Shown piece by piece: positions 22,503-29,771 of a DNA stretch of 35,703 nt. Every line of letters starts with the position of its first letter. Within the stretch, counting starts at the first letter, position 1. This DNA comes from WO2-35-19 sp964365465 (GTDB lineage Bacteria; Patescibacteriota; Minisyncoccia; Phycocordibacterales; WO2-35-19). Both the position numbers and the translations under genes were made by a program. Where the stretch lies: the NCBI GenBank assembly GCA_964365465.1, contig CAYIPT010000006.1:1-35703 (forward strand). Reading direction: 5' to 3'. The notes beneath the pieces are model-generated. The model was not told the DNA's origin. It ran no database searches and worked only from the letters and a program-made list of their open reading frames with translations.

Positions 22503-22639
22503 AAATTCCAAATTACAAATCCCAAATAACAAACAAATTCAAAATTAAAAAATTTCAAAATTCAAAACAAAAAGTTTAGATATTTGAATTTTGGTGCTTA
22601 GATATTGTTTGGGATTTGGTGCTTATAATTTGGTATTTT
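22503..22639. repeat. Long imperfect inverted repeat of CCAAAT type
   Basis: The left arm holds CCAAATTA, CAAATCCCAAA and AATTCAAA; the right arm holds their complements in reverse order (TTTGAATT, TTTGGGATTTG, TAATTTGG). The arms would fold into a long interrupted hairpin. The right end supplies the -10 of the downstream protease gene. This fills the 181-bp gap between rpmB and the protease gene. Confidence 0.65.
22631..22639 (+). promoter_or_regulatory. Extended -10 of the M50 protease gene
   Basis: TG-g-TATTTT ends 7 nt before the ATG at 22647. Confidence 0.45.
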
Positions 22640-22646
22640 AAAAAAT

Positions 22647-23261
22647 ATGGACTTTTTATTTATAATAATCATTCTCATAATGTCTGTGGTGGTTCACGAG
22701 GTCTCGCATGGCTATGCCGCTTTGGCTTTGGGCGACCCAACGGCAAAGTATCAAGGGCGTTTGACTCTAAATCCCTTTTCTCATCTTGACCCAGTAGGTT
22801 CTTTTTTGGTTCCTCTTTTGGGATATTGGGCTGGCGGCTTTATTATAGGTTGGGCCAAGCCGGTGCCTTTTAATCCTTATAATCTGCGCAATGCCAAGTG
22901 GGGAGAAGCTTTAGTAGCCGCAGCCGGCCCTCTTTCAAATATTTCTCTGGCTATTATATTTGGGCTTTTAATAAGGTTTGGCAGTAATTTGATATTCATA
23001 AATCAATCCTTTTTGAGTTTAGCTAGCTTTGTGGTCGTGATAAATATAACTTTGGCCTTATTTAATTTGATGCCTATCCCGCCGCTTGATGGTTCCAAAG
23101 TCATTTTTGCTCTTTTGCCTTATAAATGGCAAGGACTGCGCGAGTCATTTGAAAAATACGGCCTTATTTTGGTTTTTATATTTATATTTTTTGTTTGGCA
23201 AATAATGAGTCCGATTATAAATTATTTGTTCGTCTTTTTAGTTGGTCAGACCACGTTTTAA
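22647..23261 (+). CDS. Site-2-protease-family (M50) membrane metalloprotease
   Basis: A 204-residue intramembrane zinc protease. The metal motif HEVSH is at residues 17-21 within the first membrane helix, and the third ligand is in NLMPIPPLDGSKV near 149. DPTAKYQGRLTLNPFSHLDPVGS is characteristic of the short M50 subgroup without PDZ domains. Several further membrane helices follow. Such proteases cleave membrane-anchored regulators; the substrate is unknown. The sensor kinase gene starts 4 nt downstream, so the two may be co-transcribed. Confidence 0.92.
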   Translation: MDFLFIIIILIMSVVVHEVSHGYAALALGDPTAKYQGRLTLNPFSHLDPVGSFLVPLLGYWAGGFIIGWAKPVPFNPYNLRNAKWGEALVAAAGPLSNISLAIIFGLLIRFGSNLIFINQSFLSLASFVVVINITLALFNLMPIPPLDGSKVIFALLPYKWQGLRESFEKYGLILVFIFIFFVWQIMSPIINYLFVFLVGQTTF

Positions 23262-23265
23262 TTTT

Positions 23266-24591
23266 ATGAGAAAAAACATTGTTTTAGCGGAGCATTTGAC
23301 CATATCGCTAGTCGTGCTTTTTATTATGCTGGGCATCGTTTTTCTGTCATTTTCTTTGGTTCAGAATATTCTGACCAATCCCCACAAATATTTTGATATT
23401 GAACTTTCTCTCACGGAAACGCAATTTCTAATTGTTTATGTGTCTCTGGTGGTAATCAGTGTTTTGGTGTCCTATATTATTTACCTGCTGTTGACATTGC
23501 GCACTCGCATGGAACTGGCGGTTTTGAGCGCCACCAAGTCGCTTAATTTTTCACTGGAGCAATTCAAAAAACTTTATGAAGGAGCGCCGGTGCCCTATCT
23601 CATTCTTAATAAGAAAGGGGAAATAAATGAATCAAACAAAGCCGCTCTGCGCTTTTTTGGAGTGGTTGAAGAAGAAATTAAGGGCCAGAATTTTTTTGCA
23701 TATCAGCCCAAAGAGGACTTGGATAAGGCCGAAAAACTCTTTCAATATTATAAATCGGACATACCCATCAATAATGAAGAAATACGCATGATTACCAAAA
23801 GCGGCAGTGTCAGGTGGGCGCTTATATCTGTTTTTGAAATGAGAAGTCATAAAGATCCTACTCACAGAGGGTTAGCCACTATTTTTGACATAACAGAACA
23901 AAAAAAATTGGATCAGGCAAAAACGGAATTTGTTTCCCTGGCTTCGCACCAGCTGCGCACGCCTGTGGCTACCGTCAAATGGTATATGGATATGTTGCTC
24001 TCGGGCAATTTGGGAGAACTTTCCGCCAAGCAGGAGGACTATATAAAAAGAGTGCACGGAGTAAATGAAGAAATGGTCGGCCTCATTGATACGCTATTGA
24101 ATGTGTCAAGAATTAAAATCGGTTCCATTGAAATTGATTCCAAGCAGACCAATGTTTCGAAATTGGTTGAGAGCGTATTGACGGAGCTTTCTCCCCAAAT
24201 TGAAGAAAAGGGTATAATTATAGATAAACAATACGGCAATAATCTGGAAAATATAAAAAGCGATCCGAAATTGCTGCGTATTGTTATACAAAATCTGCTT
24301 TCCAATGCGGTGAAATACACTCCAAAAGGCGGTTCTGTTACTATTATACTTAAAGATTCATTCATAGAAAAAGCCATTGTTGTTTCAGACACGGGAATTG
24401 GCATTCCGGAAAAAGAACAGGAGAAGGTCTTTACTAAAATGTTTAGAGCGGATAATGTTCGCGGTTTAAGCGAGGGCCAGGGTACCGGTTTGGGCTTATA
24501 TTTGGTAAAATCAATAATAGAAGCGATGGGCGGCAGTATTCAATTTGTATCCAAAGAAAACAAAGGCAGCACCTTTATAATTAAACTTTAA
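23266..24591 (+). CDS. PAS-domain membrane sensor histidine kinase
   Basis: The 441-residue kinase has two N-terminal membrane helices (about 9-32 and 47-73), a PAS domain (about 96-215, FKKLYEGAPVPYLILNKKGEI...ATIFDITEQ), the H box LASHQLRTP with phosphoacceptor His228, the N box NLLSNAVKYT near 343-350, G1 DTGIGIP near 375 and G2 GTGLGLYL near 406. It lacks a large extracytoplasmic domain, so the signal is probably sensed by PAS or in the membrane. The ATG at 23266 is preferred to the upstream 23242 codon, which overlaps the protease gene. The response regulator follows after 18 nt. Confidence 0.93.
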   Translation: MRKNIVLAEHLTISLVVLFIMLGIVFLSFSLVQNILTNPHKYFDIELSLTETQFLIVYVSLVVISVLVSYIIYLLLTLRTRMELAVLSATKSLNFSLEQFKKLYEGAPVPYLILNKKGEINESNKAALRFFGVVEEEIKGQNFFAYQPKEDLDKAEKLFQYYKSDIPINNEEIRMITKSGSVRWALISVFEMRSHKDPTHRGLATIFDITEQKKLDQAKTEFVSLASHQLRTPVATVKWYMDMLLSGNLGELSAKQEDYIKRVHGVNEEMVGLIDTLLNVSRIKIGSIEIDSKQTNVSKLVESVLTELSPQIEEKGIIIDKQYGNNLENIKSDPKLLRIVIQNLLSNAVKYTPKGGSVTIILKDSFIEKAIVVSDTGIGIPEKEQEKVFTKMFRADNVRGLSEGQGTGLGLYLVKSIIEAMGGSIQFVSKENKGSTFIIKL

Positions 24592-24609
24592 AAGTTAACA
24601 ACAAAACAT

Positions 24610-24990
24610 ATGTCAGACGAAAATAAAAAAAAGATTCTTATTGTGGACGATGACGAAAATCTAAGAATGGTGTTGAGGGACAAATTAAGCATTGAGGGGT
24701 TTGAAGTCCTGGAGGCCGAAAATGGCAAAGAGGGTTTAAAGAAAGCGTTTGAAATACAACCCGATATCGTATTGCTTGATATTATGATGCCGGTGATGGA
24801 CGGGTGGGAAATGCTTGGAAAATTAAAAAAGGATGAGCGGGGCAAAAAAATCAAAGTCATGATGCTGACGGTGATTGAAGATACAGGATCTATTGCGCGA
24901 CTGATGCAAGACGGAGGATCCGGCTATGTTATAAAAACGGAACAAAGCATGGATAGTATAGTTGATAAAGTAAAAGGAATGCTCAAATGA
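24610..24990 (+). CDS. Single-domain response regulator
   Basis: A 126-residue REC domain with no output domain. Acidic pocket Asp13-Asp14-Asp15, phosphoacceptor Asp57 in LLDIMMPVMDGWE, the Thr in MMLTVIED and the Lys in YVIKTEQ are all present. It follows the kinase gene and is presumably its partner. Without an effector domain it would act by protein contact, like CheY or Spo0F. Its stop is immediately followed by the rpsL promoter. Confidence 0.93.
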   Translation: MSDENKKKILIVDDDENLRMVLRDKLSIEGFEVLEAENGKEGLKKAFEIQPDIVLLDIMMPVMDGWEMLGKLKKDERGKKIKVMMLTVIEDTGSIARLMQDGGSGYVIKTEQSMDSIVDKVKGMLK

Positions 24991-25019
24991 TTGCATTTTT
25001 TGGGAGGGTGTATTATATT
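24991..25019 (+). promoter_or_regulatory. Promoter of rpsL
   Basis: TTGCAT (24991-24996), 17-nt spacer, TATATT (25014-25019), 7 nt before the ATG at 25027. It begins directly after the response regulator stop codon. Confidence 0.6.
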
Positions 25020-25026
25020 GTTCCTT

Positions 25027-25483
25027 ATGCCGACAGTAAATCAATTGGTTAAAAGAAAGAGAAAACCATTGCACGCCAAATCAAAGGCGGTGGCTTTGGC
25101 GCGCGGCTTCAATTCTGTTAAAAACAGGCCGGTTTATTATCCCTCTCCTTTCAAGCGGGGGGTTTGCACAAAAGTGACCACCAAGACCCCAAGAAAGCCA
25201 AACTCGGCTATTAGAAAAATCGCCAGAGTCCGTTTGACCAATGGCATGGAAGTAACCGCTTATATTCCCGGTATTGGGCATTCGTAGATCGGAAGAGCGT
25301 CGTGTATGGAAAGAGTGNNNNNNNNNNCAAGAGCACTCTGTGGTTATGCTTCGCGGCGGGCGAGTTAAAGATATAGGAGTGCGCTATACAATAGTCAGGG
25401 GTCGGCTTGATGCCGGAGGAGTGGAAAATAGGAGAACATCAAGATCGTCCTACGGCGTTAAAAGACCCAAAAATAGCAAATAA
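25027..25483 (+). CDS. rpsL: 30S ribosomal protein S12, interrupted by an assembly artefact
   Basis: S12 is at the decoding centre of the small subunit. Residues 1-86 (MPTVNQLVKRKRKP to AYIPGIGHS) are encoded by 25027-25285 and the last 51 (QEHSVVMLRGGRVKD to KRPKNSK) by 25328-25483. Between them lie adapter sequence and ten Ns. Family alignment (GHNLQEHS in other species) suggests only one codon beginning with T is incomplete, so two bases are missing and the gene is intact in the organism, with 138 residues. Two conserved positions differ: TPRKPNS has Arg where E. coli has Lys43, and KD-I-GVRY lacks the Pro of KDLPGVRY. First gene of the str cluster; rpsG follows after 6 nt. Confidence 0.9.
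25286..25327. other. Illumina adapter read-through plus scaffold gap
   Basis: The bases from 25286 to 25317 begin AGATCGGAAGAGC and match the Illumina TruSeq adapter with one mismatch; 25318-25327 are ten Ns. This is sequencing and scaffolding artefact inside rpsL. Confidence 0.97.
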
Positions 25484-25489
25484 AATAAA

Positions 25490-25960
25490 ATGAGAGGAAC
25501 TGTCAAAAATAGAAATATAGCCAAACCGGATATAATTTTTAATTCCCAAAAAGTGGAAAAATTTATAAATTATGTTATGGAGAGGGGTAAAAAAAATACG
25601 GCCAGAAAAATAGTTTATATCACCTTTGATTTAATAAAAAATAAAGCCAAAGTAGAAAATCCGATGGAAATATTTGATACCGCCCTCAAAAATGCCGGAC
25701 CGACCATGGAAGTGCGTTCTCGTCGTGTTGGTGGCGCCAACTACCAAGTGCCGAGAGAGGTGAGACCCGAGAGGAGAAGTTATCTCTCAATGAAATGGAT
25801 AATTGACGCGGCCAAAGCCAAAAAAGGCAAGCCTATGGCTGAGAAACTTTCTGAAGAAATTATATTGGCCTCTAAAAACGAAGGCGATGCCATCAAGAAA
25901 CGCGAAAATGTCCACAAAATGGCGGAGGCCAACAAAGCTTTCGCTCATTTTGCTTGGTAA
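25490..25960 (+). CDS. rpsG: 30S ribosomal protein S7
   Basis: The 156-residue S7 organises the head of the 30S subunit. Motifs: NIAKPDIIFNSQKVEKFINYVMERGKKNTA, NAGPTMEVRSRRVGGANYQVPREV and the C-terminal KKRENVHKMAEANKAFAHFAW. The gene is complete. Its last 88 bp (25873-25960) are repeated at 27384-27471: the first 66 bp identical, then four synonymous differences. Normally fusA follows directly; here a two-gene insert intervenes. It follows rpsL by 6 nt. Confidence 0.95.
   Translation: MRGTVKNRNIAKPDIIFNSQKVEKFINYVMERGKKNTARKIVYITFDLIKNKAKVENPMEIFDTALKNAGPTMEVRSRRVGGANYQVPREVRPERRSYLSMKWIIDAAKAKKGKPMAEKLSEEIILASKNEGDAIKKRENVHKMAEANKAFAHFAW
25873..25960 (+). repeat. 88-bp direct repeat, copy 1 (end of rpsG)
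   Basis: It matches 27384-27471 at 84 of 88 positions. The first 66 bp (25873-25938) are identical; the four mismatches are all in the last 22 bp and synonymous (Ala, His, Phe, Ala codons). Confidence 0.95.
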
Positions 25961-25999
25961 AAATTGCCTTACAATTTTTACCCTGAGCTTGTCGAAGGG
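25959..25999. repeat. Stem-loop plus widespread CCCTGAGC motif after rpsG
   Basis: AAAAATTG (25959-25966) pairs with CAATTTTT (25972-25979). It is followed by CCCTGAGCTTGTCGAAGGG (25981-25999), itself an imperfect palindrome that from memory recurs in many environmental bacterial genomes. Confidence 0.6.
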
Positions 26000-26014
26000 T
26001 TATAAATATAAATT

Positions 26015-26032
26015 CCGCGAGAGCGGTTTTTT
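26015..26032 (+). terminator. Intrinsic terminator after rpsG
   Basis: CCGC, loop gaga, GCGG, TTTTTT. Its T-tract runs directly into the extended -10 of the next gene. Confidence 0.7.
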
Positions 26033-26040
26033 GTTATATA
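26032..26040 (+). promoter_or_regulatory. Extended -10 of the inserted radical SAM gene
   Basis: TG-t-TATATA ends 5 nt before the ATG at 26046. The inserted pair therefore has its own promoter. Confidence 0.5.
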
Positions 26041-26045
26041 ATATT

Positions 26046-26888
26046 ATGGTGGAAAAAATAAATTTGGAAAAACTTGAAAAAGCAGGTTTAGTGGTAGAAA
26101 AAGATAGAGTTTTAAGTTACTCAAGATTAATTTGCCCGTTAGATTGCAGATATTGTTTTACAGAAGATCTTAATGACATCCAAAACAACAGTGCAGTTTA
26201 TTTATCTGAAGAACAATTTGAATTATTGAAGGATTTGCCGGAAGAAATAAAAACAATAATGCTTGGTTGTGATACCGAGTTTTTTCTAAATAAAAATGAA
26301 GCACTTGCTGTTCTAAGGAAGCTTTCCGGTTTGGGCAAAGATATTTCTGTAATTACAAAACTGAGTTTAGATGATGATTTTGTTGAAAATTTGAGATTAA
26401 TTTCTGGCGAAATGAAACGTGGGGGCAATTTAATTACCCTCTCGATATCTATTCCATGTTTTAGATCAAGTTATAAATGGGAACCAAAAATCCCGAGAGT
26501 AGAAAAAAGAATCAATACTTTAAAAAAGGTTACTGACATCGGCATTAATTCTATGGTTGCCATAAGACCATTAATTCCTAATCTTGAAAAATCTGAAATA
26601 AACCAAATTGTTGATATGACAAATCCCTATGTTTTTGGCTATTATTCCGGTCCTTTGTATATAAAAAATTTTAAAAATGATCTTTTCTCAAAAGAGGAAT
26701 TAACAGAATTGGGTTGCACTTTTGAAGAAATTGAACCACACTGGATGCCGAAAGGTAATAGATTTATAAAAATTGAAAATCCTGAATTAATGAGATATTT
26801 AAAAGAACAAGTGGGTTTATCTGGCAGAAAATTTTTTGAAGGAGCCGCGCAGGGAATGGAATTTTTAAGAAAAACAAAAAATGTTTAA
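26046..26888 (+). CDS. Radical SAM protein of the inserted module
   Basis: A 280-residue protein with the radical SAM motif Cys30-x3-Cys34-x2-Cys37 (LICPLDCRYCFTE) and strands typical of the TIM-barrel (IKTIMLGCDTEFF, ISVITKLSLDDDF, LITLSISIPCF, SMVAIRPLIPNL). There is no SPASM-type C-terminal cysteine cluster. Its organisation resembles SplB-like radical SAM proteins but the reaction cannot be named. Strongly AT-rich compared with rpsG and fusA on either side. Its stop overlaps the CYTH gene start (ATGTTTAA), so the two form a unit. The frame extends upstream to 25803 through rpsG, but the ATG at 26046 with its promoter is the sensible start. Confidence 0.85.
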   Translation: MVEKINLEKLEKAGLVVEKDRVLSYSRLICPLDCRYCFTEDLNDIQNNSAVYLSEEQFELLKDLPEEIKTIMLGCDTEFFLNKNEALAVLRKLSGLGKDISVITKLSLDDDFVENLRLISGEMKRGGNLITLSISIPCFRSSYKWEPKIPRVEKRINTLKKVTDIGINSMVAIRPLIPNLEKSEINQIVDMTNPYVFGYYSGPLYIKNFKNDLFSKEELTELGCTFEEIEPHWMPKGNRFIKIENPELMRYLKEQVGLSGRKFFEGAAQGMEFLRKTKNV

Positions 26889-27471
26889 TTTTGAAATAAA
26901 AACAAAAATTTCAGATTATGCAGAAATTCTTGAAAAAATAAAAAGTATTGGAGCCGTATATAAAGAGACGATGAGTCAGATAGATTATTATTTTCGAATT
27001 GGGACAAAAAAAGAAAAAATAAGAGAAATAAATCATCAAGAAATATCCCTAATTTCTTATAAAAGATCAGAAAAAAATGGAAGAAAAGATTCTAACTATA
27101 CTATTAAAACATTATCACTAGAACAAAAAAAATCATTGTTGGAACAAAAACCTTTATTATGTTTGGTAGACAAAACCAGACAACTTTGGATGTATAAAAA
27201 TACAAGAATTCATCTTGATAACGTTACCGGACTCGGTAATTTTATGGAACTGGAAACCGTAGTAAAAGACATATCAAAAAATCAGGGTCTCGATGAATTT
27301 GAGGAAGTTGTAAATAAATTAGAAATTAATTTTGAAAAAGCAGAGCCATTTTCTTATTCTGATTTGATTTTAAATCAAATTAGTAAAAACGAAGGCGATG
27401 CCATCAAGAAACGCGAAAATGTCCACAAAATGGCGGAGGCCAACAAAGCCTTCGCTCACTTCGCGTGGTAA
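26881..27471 (+). CDS. CYTH-domain protein fused to a ribosomal protein S7 tail
   Basis: Residues 1-167 are a CYTH (CyaB/thiamine triphosphatase) domain: FEIKTKI at the N-terminus (ExKxK), QIDYYFRIG, ISLISYKRSE, LLCLVDKTRQLWMYKNTRIHLDNVTGLGNFMELETVV and the closing FSYSDLIL. CYTH enzymes act on triphosphorylated substrates with divalent metal. Residues 168-196 are identical to the C-terminus of S7, because the gene runs in frame into a second copy of the rpsG 3' end. Family members usually stop just after the YSDL segment, so the native stop seems to have been lost at the recombination junction. Function of the pair unknown. Confidence 0.87.
   Translation: MFNFEIKTKISDYAEILEKIKSIGAVYKETMSQIDYYFRIGTKKEKIREINHQEISLISYKRSEKNGRKDSNYTIKTLSLEQKKSLLEQKPLLCLVDKTRQLWMYKNTRIHLDNVTGLGNFMELETVVKDISKNQGLDEFEEVVNKLEINFEKAEPFSYSDLILNQISKNEGDAIKKRENVHKMAEANKAFAHFAW
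27384..27471 (+). repeat. 88-bp direct repeat, copy 2 (displaced rpsG end)
   Basis: Second copy of the rpsG 3' end, in frame with the CYTH gene and ending in the same TGG TAA. The start-to-start distance to copy 1 is 1511 bp. Confidence 0.95.
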
Positions 27472-27508
27472 TTTTGCAATTTAATTATTAATAGTGTATA
27501 TTTTAAGC

Positions 27509-27529
27509 GTTCCGTTCTGGAATTTTTTT
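27509..27529 (+). terminator. Weak intrinsic terminator
   Basis: GTTCC, loop gttct, GGAA, TTTTTTT. Lies between copy 2 of the rpsG end and fusA, so it may be the original rpsG terminator. Confidence 0.45.
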
Positions 27530-27567
27530 ATTCGCATTAATTTGTATCATTTGTACAATTCGTATAT

Positions 27568-27576
27568 TGGTATCAT
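27568..27576 (+). promoter_or_regulatory. Extended -10 of fusA
   Basis: TG-g-TATCAT ends 5 nt before the ATG at 27582. Gives fusA its own promoter despite the disrupted str operon. Confidence 0.5.
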
Positions 27577-27581
27577 ATTAC

Positions 27582-29735
27582 ATGGAAAGAGATTACCCGT
27601 TGGAAAGAGTCAGAAATTTTGGAATCATAGCTCACATTGACGCTGGTAAGACCACTACAAGCGAACGGATTTTGTATTACACAGGCAGTCAGCACAAAAT
27701 TGGTGAAGTTCACGAGGGGGGGACCACTACTGACTGGATGGAACAAGAGAGGGAGAGGGGTATCACCATAACCGCAGCCGCCATTACCTGTTTTTGGGCG
27801 CCGACATACTTGAAGGAAGAGGAAAGAAAAAATAAAGATAAAAAATACAGATTTAATATTATAGACACTCCGGGGCACATTGATTTTACGGTTGAGGTTA
27901 AAAGATCAATGAGAGTGCTTGATGGGGCGGTTATTGTCTTTGACGGAGTGGCCGGTGTTGAGCCCCAGAGCGAAACAAACTGGCGCTATGCCGAGGAGGC
28001 GGCCGTGCCCCGGCTTTGTTTTATAAATAAACTGGACAGAATGGGCGCAGATTTTGAAAAATCATATCAGTCGATTTTGAATCGGCTTTCAAAAAAGGCG
28101 GTGCGCATGCAAATACCCATAGGCGAAGAGGATAAGCACGAAGGGGAAATCGATTTGCTTAATATGAAGGCCTATAAATTTGAGGGCCAGCTTGGCGGCG
28201 ATGTTGTTGAAATGGAAATACCGGATAATCTAAAAGCAGATGCTCGAAAATACAGAGCCGAGCTGGTTGAAAGAATTGTAGAAAACGACGATTCTTTTAT
28301 GCATAAATATTTGGAAGGAGAGGAAATTTCCGTTGCTGATTTAAAAAAGATTTTGAGAAAGGCGGTTATTGAAAATAAAGTTTTTCCTGTTTTTTGCGGT
28401 TCGGCCTTAAAAAATAAAGGAGTGCAGCTTGTTTTGGATGCTGTTGCTGATTATTTGCCTTCGCCCCTTGATATGCCAGCCATAAAAGGTATTGATCCAA
28501 GAACTGGTGAAGAAATAGAAAGGCATCCGGATGATAAAGAACCTTTTTCTGCTCTTGCTTTTAAGCTTCAGGCAGATCCTTTTGTTGGTCAACTGACATT
28601 TTTTAGAGTTTACTCGGGCACTATTGAGTCGGGTTCTTATATTTATAATGCCAGCACCGGAGACAAAGAACGACTCGGGCGCATTGTGCGTCTGCAGGCA
28701 GACAAAAGAGAAGAAGTCAAAAAAGTTTTTGCTGGGGAAATTGCCGCTGCAGTGGGACTTAAAGATGCCAAGACCTCTAACACTTTTTGTGATGAAAATA
28801 GCCCCATTATTTTGGAAACCATTGTTTTTCCGGAGCCGGTTATTTCTCTGCGCATTGAGCCCAAGACAAAAGCCGACCAAGAGAGAATGGGCATGGCTTT
28901 GCACCGTCTCTCCGATGAAGATCCGACATTTAAAATAAAAGCCGACCAGGAAACAGGCGAGACCGTTATTTCGGGTATGGGCGAGCTTCATTTGGATATT
29001 ATTGTTGACAGAATGAAGAGAGAATTCAATGTTGAAGCCAATGTGGGCGCTCCGCAGGTGGCTTATAAAGAGACCATTACGGGCACGGCTGAAGCTGAAA
29101 CCAAATATATCAAGCAAACCGGAGGTAAGGGTCAATACGGCCATGTTAAATTAAATCTCAAGCCACTGGAACCTGAAGTGGAAAGTAAAAAGAAACAGAA
29201 AAATGTGCATCGCGAAGAAGGGTTTGAATTTATTGACTCCATCAAAGGCGGTGTTATTCCTCAGGAATTTATACCGGCCGTTGAAAAGGGCGTTAAGGAA
29301 GCCATGGAGCGGGGCATTGTGGCTGGGTATAAGATGGTTAATATTTCTTGCGAGCTAACTTTTGGCTCCTATCATGATGTTGACTCATCTGAAATTGCTT
29401 ACAAGATTGCCGCTTCTCAGGCCTTTCAAGAAGCAGCCAAAAAAGCCAAGCCCGTTATTTTGGAACCAATTATGAAATTGGAAGTTGTAGTGCCCGAGCA
29501 GTTTATGGGTGATATTACGGGCCATCTTTCTTCCAAGCGAGGCCTCATAGAGGGTATGGATGATCGCGCCGGGCTTAAAGTTGTCAAGGCCAAAGTGCCT
29601 CTTTCGGAACTATTCGGTTATGTCACCACTCTTCGCTCAATGACTGAGGGCCGTGGCTCCGCCAACATTGAATTTGACCATTACGCCATTGTTCCCGCCA
29701 ATGTGGCGCTTAGTATTGTTGAAGCGAGGAAGTAA
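27582..29735 (+). CDS. fusA: Elongation factor G
   Basis: The 717-residue translocase GTPase. G1 AHIDAGKTTTS, G2 RGITITAA, G3 DTPGHIDF, G4 NKLDRMGAD and G5 CGSALKNKG are present, followed by domains II-V (QADPFVGQLTFFRVYSGT, GMGELHLDIIVDRMKREF, GGVIPQEFIPAVEKGV, SMTEGRGSANIEFDHY). Length is normal. The ATG at 27582 is used rather than the TTG at 27567. In most bacteria fusA follows rpsG directly and tuf follows fusA; here a 1.5-kb insert precedes it and tuf is absent. Confidence 0.96.
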   Translation: MERDYPLERVRNFGIIAHIDAGKTTTSERILYYTGSQHKIGEVHEGGTTTDWMEQERERGITITAAAITCFWAPTYLKEEERKNKDKKYRFNIIDTPGHIDFTVEVKRSMRVLDGAVIVFDGVAGVEPQSETNWRYAEEAAVPRLCFINKLDRMGADFEKSYQSILNRLSKKAVRMQIPIGEEDKHEGEIDLLNMKAYKFEGQLGGDVVEMEIPDNLKADARKYRAELVERIVENDDSFMHKYLEGEEISVADLKKILRKAVIENKVFPVFCGSALKNKGVQLVLDAVADYLPSPLDMPAIKGIDPRTGEEIERHPDDKEPFSALAFKLQADPFVGQLTFFRVYSGTIESGSYIYNASTGDKERLGRIVRLQADKREEVKKVFAGEIAAAVGLKDAKTSNTFCDENSPIILETIVFPEPVISLRIEPKTKADQERMGMALHRLSDEDPTFKIKADQETGETVISGMGELHLDIIVDRMKREFNVEANVGAPQVAYKETITGTAEAETKYIKQTGGKGQYGHVKLNLKPLEPEVESKKKQKNVHREEGFEFIDSIKGGVIPQEFIPAVEKGVKEAMERGIVAGYKMVNISCELTFGSYHDVDSSEIAYKIAASQAFQEAAKKAKPVILEPIMKLEVVVPEQFMGDITGHLSSKRGLIEGMDDRAGLKVVKAKVPLSELFGYVTTLRSMTEGRGSANIEFDHYAIVPANVALSIVEARK

Positions 29736-29747
29736 ATCTGATATAAT
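29719..29747 (+). promoter_or_regulatory. Promoter of the 74-residue hypothetical gene
   Basis: TTGAAG (29719-29724), 17-nt spacer, extended -10 TG-a-TATAAT (29739-29747). The -35 is inside the end of fusA. Leader of about 18 nt carries TTGGGGG before the ATG at 29772. Confidence 0.75.
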
Positions 29748-29771
29748 AAATTTAGGTTAGTTGGGGGTCGT

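Noticed and set aside
25274..25483. Apparent separate 69-residue ORF through the Ns
   Set aside because: Its first residues come from adapter and N bases; the rest is the C-terminal part of S12.
25803..26045. N-terminal extension of the inserted radical SAM protein through rpsG
   Set aside because: The frame is open by chance across rpsG and the terminator; the ATG at 26046 follows a promoter.
25873..27471. rpsG duplication explained only as a simple assembly error
   Set aside because: Not fully excluded given the adapter gap 550 bp upstream, but the four synonymous differences and the in-frame CYTH junction are hard to produce by repeat collapse, so it is kept as a finding with a check.
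28407..29144. 245-residue ORF on the minus strand inside fusA
   Set aside because: It is antisense to a conserved gene, has no family features, start signal or codon pattern of its own.
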